This document shows positions 36,501 through 47,600 of a DNA stretch of 64,000 bases, piece after piece (the first letter of the stretch is position 1; each line of letters begins with the position of its first letter). This stretch comes from Bugulina stolonifera (lineage: Eukaryota > Bryozoa > Gymnolaemata > Cheilostomatida > Bugulidae). The notes beneath the pieces were generated by a model that had not been told where the DNA came from, made no database searches, and worked only from the letters and a program-made list of their open reading frames with translations. The position numbers were made by a program, and so were the translations under genes. The stretch covers positions 18,104,429 to 18,168,428 of the forward strand of contig OW285187.1 of the NCBI GenBank assembly GCA_935421135.1. Direction: 5' to 3'.

Positions 36501-39500
36501 TACCATGTGTTTGAGCTGACCAGAACTTTGCCAAGGTTCTCCATGTACGTGTTGGTTAGTGACCCTAGCTCTATAGCCGCACCTGACAGTGGCATCACAT
36601 TCACAGTGAAGGAACGAGTTCAGCGGGTTAGTTCATGTTCAGTGCACTAAGTTCGTACTTTATGTTATAATGTGTCAATGTATACAACATGTAGCATGTG
36701 TTTTATCAGTCGGAGACTGCATATGCACCTGTTCTAGCGATACAATCATGTACGTGGTATAAGAAACCCTTGGTTTGCTGAAATTATAGATGGTAATGCA
36801 CATAAAATTATATACACTGTACATTTATATTCTTACTTCTCATTATGTGAACATGCCAATCATTATATGCATGTGAATGTACATGTGCTACTAGATGTGT
36901 TATTCTGTTGTTAGTTGCTAACCACATGAAACTGCTGCACTGCAGCGGCTATCTAATTTTTATTTACCATGTGCATGTACATGATTGTGTATATATGGTG
37001 TTATGATTATCATTCTATGTTAACTTGTTGTTATGATAATGTGCATGTCTGTGCGTGCGCGTGTTATGATTACACATTTAGCCAACATCTAAGGGCAGGA
37101 GAGGAAGCGGTAGGAGCATAGAACATAGAACTTGCATTCTGAAATCCATCCCCTCACCACTCTATCTCTCGCTTCTTTATACACCATGTCAATGTCACTA
37201 CTTACAGTGTATATTTACCTGCATATACGTGTTTGCTTCCTCTTCCCCTTCTTTCTCACTTTCTGTTCTAACCCATGAACTTCCTAAGGATGTTCATTCA
37301 ATTGCCATCACTTGTCACCAGTATGATATAGCTTTCAGCCACGAGTAAACAGAGTATTGGTTTGTATTATCAACATGCTCCTGTCTAAAATAAACTGGAC
37401 ACTTTTTGCTATCAGGTACTCATGTGGATCAATCAAAACTTTCTCCTGGATGAAGATCTTACTGTCAGCGGTAATGATTTGGAGGTCATGTTCATATGCC
37501 AAAGAACCAAAATGCCTATTGTTATCAAGATGAACCCAACAAACCAAATATCTATTCTCACAAACAGTATGAACATTGCTGGTGATATCCTTCAGTCACT
37601 GACCATGTTCTTGAACATCGAGCACCTCAATGTTCAAGCTGACTTCAAGCATGAGATGCAGGAACTGGCAGATATCTTGAATAAGGTAAGAGGCCAGGCT
37701 GGTCGAATATCTACCGTACATGTGTGTCAGTCATCTTGTGTAGTGTGGTATAGGTGTATGGTATAGTGTATGGTGCAGTGTATGGTGTAGTGTATGGTGT
37801 AGTGTATGGTGTAGTGTATGGTGTAGTGTATGGTGTAGTGTATGGTGTGGTGTATGGTGTAGTGTATGGTGCAGTGTATGGTGCAGTGTTATAGTGTAGT
37901 GTAGTATATAGTGTAGTGTGTGAGATAGATGGGTGTATATTGTAGTCTATAATATAAAACTGTAGTGAGGTGTAGTGTGTTGTGGTGTAGTGTAGATATT
38001 GGTAGAGTATAATGGTGTACCGAGAGTGGTATGTTGCAGGGGGGTGTTGCGTATGGTGTGATATAGTGCAGCATTAATGTAGTCTTGTATAGTAGAGTAG
38101 TGTTAGTGTAGTAGTGGTGGTCGAGTGTTGAAGTATCTATATTGTAGTAAAGCAGTATCTACATTGTAGTAAAACAGTAACTACAGTATAGTAGAGTTGT
38201 GACTACAGTGAAGGAGAGTAGTAGCCACAGTGTAGTCACCGAGTCATACTGTAGAACAGTAACTGTCTAGTGTGGTGTGGATAACATGGTTACTCTTATG
38301 TGATTAGGTAGATGAGTATCACAGTGTAAGACAGAAACTGACTGCAGATATGGCTGACCACTCAAATCTAATTAAAAGTATGGTAGTGAGAGCTGAGGAT
38401 GCCAGGCTAATGGATGATTTGTAAGTGACCGATCATACATAAGTATGTCATGTACAAGTACATGTGCATACAAAGAATATTATTGCAATTGTATTGTTCT
38501 CACACTCCTACCATAAAAATTATTTATCTTTTAATTTGCTACGTTGAATAATTGGTGGAAAACGTTTGCATTTACAGGATATTTTTCACGAGAAAGCAAT
38601 CTTTGTTTGCAGACACTTTCTGCTTTTATGTTACATGCATATCTTAGGTGTGCCTGTGCAAGTGTAATGGTTAGGACCCGGTGCCTCTTTACCCCTTAGT
38701 ATTGTCATTCCTGATTATCAAACCTAGTGCATGTTTGAAAGCAACAACCAGGTCGGCAAGTTATGGTAAACACTGTAACATGCTAAGCAGTAGTTCACAT
38801 GACTGTTGGGAACCATGTATTTGGGGGAGGGTTCTGCTATTGAAGAGGGACAGAATAAGATTTAATATACAGCAGTGTGTCTGGTGAAGGTTGACAATAT
38901 GAGGTTTGTCTACAAATTAATGCTAAGTTGGCGCTATCACTAGTGGATACATGTATGCTATGAATCTTATAAATTTAATAAGACACTGTCTGTTTTTGAT
39001 GTTGTTGATTTGAAACTGCTCTTATTTAGACAACCTCTAAATCGAATCAATCATAATATTGTAAGTATCGTACAGTTTAAAATTCACTTTTAATCGGGTT
39101 CAAAATTTGGACCTGCTTCAAAACTATAGTTTATATCGGTAGTGTAAAAATATCATGATTTACTGACCCTGATAGATGTGCTTGGCTAGTATGTGTTCGT
39201 GTAAATGTGTCCATATACTATTATGCTGACCCGCATTCGAACACTTTTTCAAGTGAGTTGGTGCACCTCTTTATACCACCTACACAGAATGTATGTAATA
39301 TTGACCACCATGTGCAATTAGCATGTGTATTTGTAGATCATCTATGAAAAAGTACTATATGGAACTGTATGATCTAAATCGTGATCTGATCAACGGTTAT
39401 AAAATACGTTGTAATAATCACACAGAGCTCTTAACGTATTTGAAGAAAGTCAATCAGTTCATACAGAAGGCAGGCAAGCTACGAGGTCAGCAGTAGCACA

Positions 39501-39705
39501 TAGTATGAACTACATGTATATTATATACATAATACTTCTTTGTACATGTACATGGTTTTCTATCTTCCTAAATGTTAATGTTAATACATGTAATTCCTTT
39601 GTAGTTGGAAAATACAAGACTCAGGTGATCGCTGACTGCCGGACTTCAGTGAAGAATAACAATGTTGCTTCACTGTTTAAAATAATAAAAACTGGCAGTG
39701 TTTAG
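30576..39705 (+). CDS. BBS2: Bardet-Biedl syndrome 2 protein, BBSome subunit
   Basis: Complete gene, 14 coding exons: 30576-30692, 30996-31217, 32195-32320, 32439-32501, 32871-33053, 33301-33523, 33692-33853, 34247-34430, 35884-35994, 36494-36626, 37416-37685, 38308-38420, 39337-39485 and 39605-39705. All introns are GT-AG; phases close to 2157 bp (718 aa; human BBS2 is 721). Signature stretches: [80 protein letters not shown] and [20 protein letters not shown]. The N-terminal half is the beta-propeller; the coiled coil, ear-like and helical parts follow. BBS2 pairs with BBS7/BBS9 in the BBSome, which moves membrane cargo in cilia. Oddity: exon 4 reads EFRQPGRNH where relatives have an acidic DGDG loop. 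Confidence 0.97.
32595..32758 (-). mobile_element. tRNA-derived SINE in BBS2 intron 4
   Basis: On the - strand the head reads GGTGGCCAAGTGGTCTAGCGC (box A, near 32734-32755), then box B GGGTTCAAGTCC (32675-32686). The anticodon arm does not fold as a tRNA. The tail end is approximate. Confidence 0.6.
34667..35684. mobile_element. hAT-type MITE (family C, copy 1) with perfect 8-bp duplication
   Basis: Exact 8-bp direct repeat TTGAAATT at 34659-34666 and 35685-35692. Ends CAGAGCTGGGTCCAAGTCA and its near-inverse TGACTTGGACCCAACTCTG. Both subterminal regions are almost solid ACTTG/CTTGACTTGA words. It occupies BBS2 intron 8. A second copy follows at 39941-40804. Confidence 0.95.
35418..35552. 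repeat. 26-bp tandem array inside the hAT MITE
   Basis: About five units of 26 bp containing ACTTGCAAGTAGACAAGTCG. Each unit holds the palindrome ACTTGCAAGT. It lies next to the right terminus of the element. Confidence 0.9.
37750..38275. repeat. 12-bp GT-rich minisatellite in BBS2 intron 11
   Basis: About ten near-perfect units of TATGGTGTAGTG from 37750 to 37880, grading into degenerate GTAGTG-rich sequence to about 38275. It resembles in wording the Aurora intron minisatellite. Confidence 0.9.
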
Positions 39706-39940
39706 CAGATGGGGTTGGTTAGCGTCATACAGCTGTCTATTGTTCTGGTATTCTTTCAGTTGTTATACTAGCACACTGCACACTGTACATTAGGCTTTTC
39801 TGTTGGTAAAAATATTTTGGTAAGGCTATCTTTAGTAGAGTAATTCCATTAGTTATCAGCATGTTATAACTTTTACCACTGTCAGCATTATTACTATACT
39901 AAATAGGTATAATTCATGATGACAAATCTATACAAATCTA

Positions 39941-40804
39941 CAGAGCTGGGTCCAAGTCAAAGATTGCCCAGTCAAGTGTCGACTTGATTTGGACTTACTT
40001 GCCAACTTGCTGACTTGACTACGACTTGGACATTAATGTGACTTGTCTAGACTTGGACACATGAATGACTTGTGACTTTGACTTGGGTTCTGGCCAGTGG
40101 ACACTCTGTACTGTACCATGTGCAGTTTATATGCTACAATCACTGCATGCTTTGGTCTACGACACAAATCTCACTGAAGTATTTGCTCGCTTCTCTGCAT
40201 GTAATCATGACTTGTGGTTGTGCAGGTGTGTTACAGTGATTAAATGAGGGGTTGTTTTCTTGCATTAGGGAGAAAAGTCAAGCCCATAGCCCAAGTTCTA
40301 ACACCAATATAATGGGTGGGGTGGGTCTGGTACCCACCCCACCTTGAGTAAGGGTTGAGGGCCTCGGCATTGCTGTCAGGGGCCCTGGTTCCAGCATTGC
40401 AACATATAAATCACTTATCTATGAGGGTCCAAGGGTGAAGGACCCGCCCCTGCAGCAATACCTGGGGGCCGGGCCCAAGGTCTTAGCACCACCTGGAGCT
40501 GAGATCTTTACCGACAGCATTGCAACACATAAATCTTCCAATTGGTACATAGGCTAGTTCTTTACCATAATTGCATAACATACATGCCCAGCTACACCTT
40601 GGCATGGTTTTTCATTGATTGATTGAAATGTCTACTAAAAGCCATGTCTTGAAAAATGCAAAATTTTTTGAAGTTGCCTCCCACTTTACTTGATTTGTGA
40701 CTTGCATGCTGGCTGACTTGATTTGAGGCAGCACTGACTGGACTCCAAAATTTTAGAAATGACTTGACTAGTTTGACTTGAAGTTCGACTTGGACTCAGC
40801 TCTG
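39941..40804. mobile_element. hAT-type MITE (family C, copy 2)
   Basis: Ends CAGAGCTGGGTCCAAGTCA and CTTGGACTCAGCTCTG, flanked by CAAATCTA (39933-39940) and CAAATGTA (40805-40812), 7 of 8 identical. Shares internal segments with copy 1 (for example CTCTGTACTGTACCATGTGC and GCCCAGCTACACCTTGGCAT). It contains a GC-rich block at 40290-40520 absent from copy 1, with two GCATTGCAACA-ATAAATC repeats. It begins 236 bp after the BBS2 stop. Confidence 0.88.
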
Positions 40805-40998
40805 CAAATGTATACATGCATATCATGTAGGCCTATTATGTTACACATTATGTTCATTCTAACATACATGTATATATTATAATATAATATGCATGTATAA
40901 ACAAGTATATAGCCCATCACTGCTATTTGGCATGCAATTTTCATGGGAGCTTTCTTCATGTATATAATTTTATTTATTGTTCAAGAATCAGTTGCTGT

Positions 40999-41004
40999 AA
41001 TAAA
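40999..41004 (+). terminator. candidate BBS2 polyadenylation signal
   Basis: First AATAAA that I find downstream of the BBS2 stop. If used, the 3' UTR would include the whole hAT MITE copy 2. Confidence 0.35.
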
Positions 41005-41239
41005 AAAGTTGTCAACTACCATAATATTACAGATGATATTGATGATACAGTGTACGACTAATATATACTGCAGACTATTCTAAACAGTGGCACTGAGCGT
41101 TAATCAACTGTTACTAAGTAGTCTATAGGTTGTGGTTGGGGTAAGGGCAAGCAAATTACAAAATAAAAAGAAGACAACTCCCTCATTTTACAGAATTCAC
41201 TACATTACTATATAATTTATTATAATTACATGTGTGATC

Positions 41240-41245
41240 TTTATT
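41240..41245 (-). terminator. candidate Aurora kinase polyadenylation signal
   Basis: AATAAA on the - strand about 360 bp beyond the Aurora stop and about 240 bp from the candidate BBS2 signal on the other strand. Confidence 0.35.
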
Positions 41246-41602
41246 ATTTAGTGCAAACAATAGCTCAACTGAGGACCTCAGTCTGAGGTACACTGTATAA
41301 TATGCACAATGTTATTGGGATAGACATGAACATAGATGTGCAATATTGTTATTAGTAAAGCCTTACTTACAGCTTGAAAATAAAAATAGATAGACATAAA
41401 ATGTAGATTGAGACAAACTTATTTTGCGATGACAACAAACAACAGTAATTCAAGTTAATGCACAAAGTAATGAAATTTGGTAGCACAGTAATAGTAGCGT
41501 AGTTACACGTCAATATGGGTGTAATGTGAGTGTGGTACAAGTACATGTGAGTGTGGAATAGGACATGCATAAGTGTAGTAGTGATTCAGTAACTGCACAC
41601 CA

Positions 41603-44600
41603 CTATGTCTGAAGACCTGCCAAATTTTTAGTGACAGTCTTGTGTAAATGTTTATCTGCAGTGTTTGGTTTTTCATTTTCCTTCTCGGGTACATTGGACT
41701 CCATATTAGCTTGGCTAGGGGAGCGTCTAGTTTCCACACCATCAGTTGGAACATCACAGTGAGATACTATCCAAGGGTGCAACTTTATAGATGATATATG
41801 ATAACGCTCTAGTGGATCCCGTTGTAATAACTACAATTACCAAACCCTCATTTTACCATGTTAGCCTTGTCACTTACTACCAGAGATAATACCATGCTGA
41901 TCCTAAACATTTACATAGCATAGACAAGCTAGACAGTAGAAACATACATGTACATGTAGGCCTATTATATACAAGGTGGACTGCATCATTGGCCTGATTA
42001 TTATTTGATACATATTCGTTATGTATACATAGTACATGCACCCTGTAAGCTTGTCATATAATATTACGATAATTGTCTTGTCACAGAGCTAATGAATAAC
42101 TACATGTACACTAACCTTTTCTATTAAATCTTTAGCCCCTTCTGATAAATGGTCTGGAAACTTGAGCCTTCCTTTCACAATCTTTTTATAAGTTTCAGTT
42201 TGACAATCATCCCAAAAAGGTGGTTTACCTGCAGTAATGAGTGTACACGTGCACAGGTGCTGTGTGAAGACATTGTAAATGTTCAGTAAGGTATATGTAA
42301 GGTGTATTGCTGCAGTGAGGTGTACATCGTAGTATAGGTGTACACTGTAGTATAACTGTACACTGTAGTCTTTAGGTATGCTATAGTGAGGTGTGCACTG
42401 TAGTAGTATTTGGGTATACTGTAGTGAGGTGTAGCATTTAGGTACACTGTAGTGAGGTCACCGAGGTATAGTATTTAGGTATACTGTAGTGAGGTATAGT
42501 ATTTAGGTATACTGTAGTGAGGTGTAGTATTTAGGTATACTGTAGTGAGGTGTAGTATTTAGGTATACTGTAGTGAGGTGTAGTATTTAGGTATACTGTA
42601 GTGAGGTGTAGTATTTAGGTGCACTGTAGTGAGGTCACCGAGGTGTAGTATGTAGTTATACTGTAGTGAGGTGTAGTATTTAGGTATACTGTAGTGGGGT
42701 GTACATGTAGATGTATTAAATATATTTGCCTTAAGGATGGTAATGGAGAAGTATAGGGAAGGGAGTATAGGGAAGGGCAGGGTGAGCTCCACTGTGTTTT
42801 TGTAGATTTGGAAAAGGCATACGACAGGGTACCAAGGAAAGAGATGTGGCACTGCTTAAGATCACCACGTGTACCGGAGATATATGTGCAGCGATACAGG
42901 ATATGTACGAGGGGAGTATGACATCGGCAAGGAGTGCTGTGGGTATGACGGAATGCTTCAACGTGGTAGTGGGTTTATATCAAGGCTCGGCACTGAGCCC
43001 ATTTTTATTTGCAATATTGATGGATAGGCTAACTGATAAGGTAAGAGAGGAGCCCCCTGGAACATGATGTTTGCAGATGACATTGTTATTTGCAAACGGA
43101 GTAAAGAGCAAGCTGAAGTCAGTCTAGACTCAGAGGGTTAGAGGTTTGCACTGGAGAGGAGGGGAATGGGAGTAAGCAGAGCCAAAACGGAGTATTTGTG
43201 TTTGAATGGAGATTCAGGTGGAGGCACAATAAGAATGCAGGGGAGTGAGTTGAGAAAAGTGAAAGAGTTTAAATGCCTTGGACCTGCAGAACAGGAGAAT
43301 GGGGAGTGTGGAGGAGAAGTAAAGAAGAGAATACAAGTTGGATGGTGTGGATGGAAGAAAGTATCAAGCAAATTATGCGATAAGAAGCTCTCGGCCAAGC
43401 TAAAAAGAAGAATATACAACACAGCAGTCCGACCAGCAATACTGTGGTGAAACAGCCTCCGTGGTAATGGCACCTAGGCCAGCCACACTGACAATATCAT
43501 TAGCTGACAATTAACCTTATTCATATACTGTTATTCACATATCCATGCATTGTCTATCCATTATTATCTATGCATTCAATACCCTATTATCCACTGCGTG
43601 TCTTATATACATGTCTGTATTAGCAATCAAGTCTTGGAATTACTCTCTATTGCAACTTGGTTTTTCCCACATTTATACTTATTATGAACCTAGCGTCGGA
43701 CTTAGGTTCTCAAGGTTAGATCTTCTTCACTACACTCCCTTGGAGTATAAACTCTACTAGACCTACGTCGGTCCTGAGCTCCAATGAGTCTCGGCATCGG
43801 CCTACGTCTAAGATAATCTACAATCTACACTAATAAGAGCACCTATAACTGTTCACTCTTTTATGTAATGAGCAGAAGGTACACTTGGTCGGCCTCTACC
43901 ACCTTCCAAGCCCTTCACATACGTGTAGCCCTCGGCTCTCGTATGATCTAACACTCAAAAACATTACAATACTATACGGTACGGAGACTGTGACCAAGAG
44001 GTAGGAGGCTGAGTTAGAGATGGCGGAATTACGTATGCTTAGATTTGCATGGGGGGGGGGGGGGGGGTGTCACAAGACTTGATAGGATTAGGAATGAGTA
44101 CATTAGCGGCACAGCAAAGGTAGTACGACTGGGAAGCAAAGTCAGGGAGGGCAGATTAAGCTGGTATAGACATGGGCTATGGAGAGATGGAAACTATCTG
44201 GGGAGAAGAGTAATAGACACGGAACTACCGGGAGTAAGAAGAAGGGGAAGACCTAAGAGAAGATTTCTTGATGTGGTAAAAGAAAATATGAAAACAGTAG
44301 GTGTGACAGACAGGGATGCTAATAACAGAACGAAGTGGGGGAAAATCATCCGTGGTGGCGACCCTTAACAGAAAAAGCTGAAAGAGAAAGAAGAAGTAGT
44401 GAGGTGTACATGTAGTATTTCAAGGTATATTGTAGTGAGGTGTAGTATGTGTAGGTATACTGTAGTGAGGTGTACATGATAGTATTTAGGTATACTGTAG
44501 TGAGGTACACCATACCTGTCAGGAACTCGTATAGCAATACACCAAGGCACCACACATCAACACTGGAATCATGTGTATCCCCTTGCACCATCTCTGGTGG

Positions 44601-47600
44601 TAGATAATCTAAAGTTCCACACAACGTCTCGCGTCTAAATATAGACCGCACTGTTTATAAATTCCTTCTACACTTTTGATAACATGATACTTAGCTACAT
44701 GTACATCTATTCATTCGTCTTTTTTATTTCAAACATCAAGGAAGTGGGATTAGCAAGACAACTTTTCAACTGATTTGAGGGCATACTACAATGAGAAGAC
44801 AACTTCTTCATATTTTCTAAAATCTCCCATGAGTGAATGGAAGTAGTGGGTAGCCAATTATCCTGTATTTCTCCAAAATACACACAATATACTTGGGTAA
44901 AACAATATTAGTGCCGAAAGAGAAAACAATAACTAAAATTAGCATAAAGGGTTTCCAATTATATTTTCCTGCTTATACAAGAGAGGACAACTCAGGAAGA
45001 CTACACAGCCTTTGGGGCTACTTCCACTTCAATGCATAATTAGTACCAAATCAATACTTTCCACTATGCGTTTCTTGGTATGGGAGAGCCATTAAGGACA
45101 TAATACCCGGAGTGTGTTCAGTTTCACAAGCTATTCACTATACGCGTTATTAAAAGTGATTAACACCATGTTAGCCAATTGTGTTTTTATCATTCCATTG
45201 TGTGAACAAGCTGAGTATGTGATCACAAGTATGGTCACCAGGAGTGCCATTGACAGTGCATGGTCCTGAGCCATATTCACACTGAACTGATTTGTAGATA
45301 TATTACCATGCAGGAATATTAGTAGGTCAATCGTGTAACATACCTTGATGAAGGTGCATGGACAGACCAGCCAAAATCTGCCACCTTTACATCCCCAAAT
45401 GTTCCAATTACAATATTCTCTGGCTTGATATCTCTGTGAATAACATTCTTTAGATGTAGATGCTCTAGTGCAGAGGCAATTTGCTTCACATACTATAATA
45501 ACCAACGTTGACAATATACATAGGCAGATATAATAACAGAGACAGCATATTATAATATACACAAGCAGATATATGCAAGATAGTATGTAGGCCCAGTGGT
45601 TCATACATAAAACCCAACCACTTAGTGGCAAACATATTTTTGCCTAGTATTACACTTTTCAGAAGCTTTGCAGCAATAGCTGTATAGAGCATATTTTTAG
45701 CTTAAAAATGATGTAAAATATGTCAAGGTTGAGTATCTCTACATGGATGTAATTTTACTTTAAAAATGTTTATCTAGAAATAACAATATTTCAGATGATG
45801 CAACTAATCCTGTGTGAAATATGTGGTGCTTTGATTGTAGACAAGTCCATGTTGTAGCTTTACTGTCTTTCATGCTCAGAAAGCTTATATTGGCTCACTG
45901 AAGCCATGGTGGCAGATCTTGACAAATTAGCCAAAGTCTATTTGAGCATTTCAACAAATCATTGGAACAAAATTAAAATTGCTTCACAGCAATAGCTGAA
46001 TGTGTACTGAGTGCACATGTTTTATGAATTTCAAATACATGTATAAGCCAATGATTTAGAGATATTTGAATTGAAATAGCATGTGTTTGATCACCTGTTG
46101 AGATACTCTAAAAGCTGAAATTTTTAGTGGAAGAAAAGAAAAGTTTCGAGAGTTTGCTAATCCTGGAGCATTTTGCGATAGAAATATTTAGCAAGTTTGG
46201 CCTATCACAAATTTGTTTAAGTCCCAAAATTAATATTTAAGCATATTTCAGCATTTTAGACACAAGCTTAGCTAAGCTCAATGTTTACTCAGATTTAAAC
46301 CCCACTTACATACAGTACAAAAGGTGTCTTTGCGACCTCTTGGACAGACCCGGGTCGCAAACAAAAATTACAAGATGGCCGTCCGACCAAGGCCAGAAGG
46401 GCTATTGGCCTAGGATTTTGCTTGGGCGGACGAAACCATCCCTAGCTCATCGGCACACCTGATTTCTTCGCGCGAAAACGAGGATTTTGCTTTTGCCCCA
46501 GGCCGGTATGTACGCAACCCTGTGACAGATGTGTGCCGGAAAATATTTTCGTAAACCGGCCTGGGTCTGAAGCTTAGGTCGCGAAGACACCTAAAACTAC
46601 AACTGACTCCTATATAGTGCAGTAAGCCCACCTGTGAGGTAAAGTAATTACCATAGCTTGTTAAAAAATCCTCTGATTAAGCTCCTACCAGTGTTTGAAG
46701 TGTGGTTATACGGGAGTATAGGGCGTGTACCCACATCAATTTTAGTGTTATACTGGGATGTACCCTCATTTTAATAGCTAGTTTTCCCACAATAGTCACT
46801 GTGGACCTGATAGCGTAGTGGTAGAGTGCTTGACACTCATCCATAACATAAAGTCTTGGGTTCAATTCCCACCACAGCATAATTATCTTTCATTTTAGTA
46901 ATTCACTAATTTCTTAGCTACCATAAGATTAAGTGGATAGCTATACAATACTAATCTGTAAGATTGCATATACCGCACTGGCTCCCACTCTAGGCTACTT
47001 ACCAATTATGTTACAGCAAATACTTGTTGCTTTGTAAAATATTCAACTATGTATCATATAGTAAGCCTACTAGACTTTGCCACCCCCACATGTCTTTGGA
47101 CAAGTGACATCACTAATCCACCTGTCAATCAAACTTGAGCATTTTGAGAAAGCAAAAATTTCAAAGCAGCATTACACCCAAGTAGAGTCACTCAACCTAA
47201 ACAAATTGTATATAATTTTGACGTTAAAAATATGCTCTACACAGCAAGTGTTGTGAAGCTCCTGAAAAATGTAACATTGTAATGTTTTGTGCTTTGGGTT
47301 TCACAGTGTGGGAAGCGCTTGGTAGTGGTAGTGGACTGCCAAGGTAAACTTCCACACATTACATAAAGAGTGAACAGTTATGTACGCTTTTATAGGTATT
47401 GTAGAGGATGCTTAGACTCATTAAAGAGTCGAGGTTTATACTCATCAAGGAGTGTAGTAAGAGACTTATATGAGTATGAGGACGAGCTCGGGCGCTCAAG
47501 GTCCAGGGGACCAAGGCTGGAACTGCCTGCCTGCAAGAGTAAGACTCTGTAGGTTGAGTTAGGAGATGTTGCTTTATTAGAGGCAATCAACAACTGACTA

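Larger units (their letters stand above)
42739..44396 (+). pseudogene. non-LTR retrotransposon RT, decayed, inserted in minisatellite
   Basis: The + strand frame has [17 protein letters not shown] (catalytic YD region, near 42800), [29 protein letters not shown] (the Y/FADD box, near 43072), [15 protein letters not shown] and EFKCLG. After a solo LTR it continues [22 protein letters not shown] and [13 protein letters not shown] to a stop at 44366-44368. The order is that of a LINE ORF2 from RT palm to C-terminus. It has frameshifts, a stop (LDSEG then TAG) and a 17-G run. Confidence 0.85.

Noticed and set aside
46803..46876. possible functional tRNA gene
   Set aside because: Box A and B are good, but the acceptor and anticodon stems do not pair well, and similar heads occur in SINE contexts in this window.
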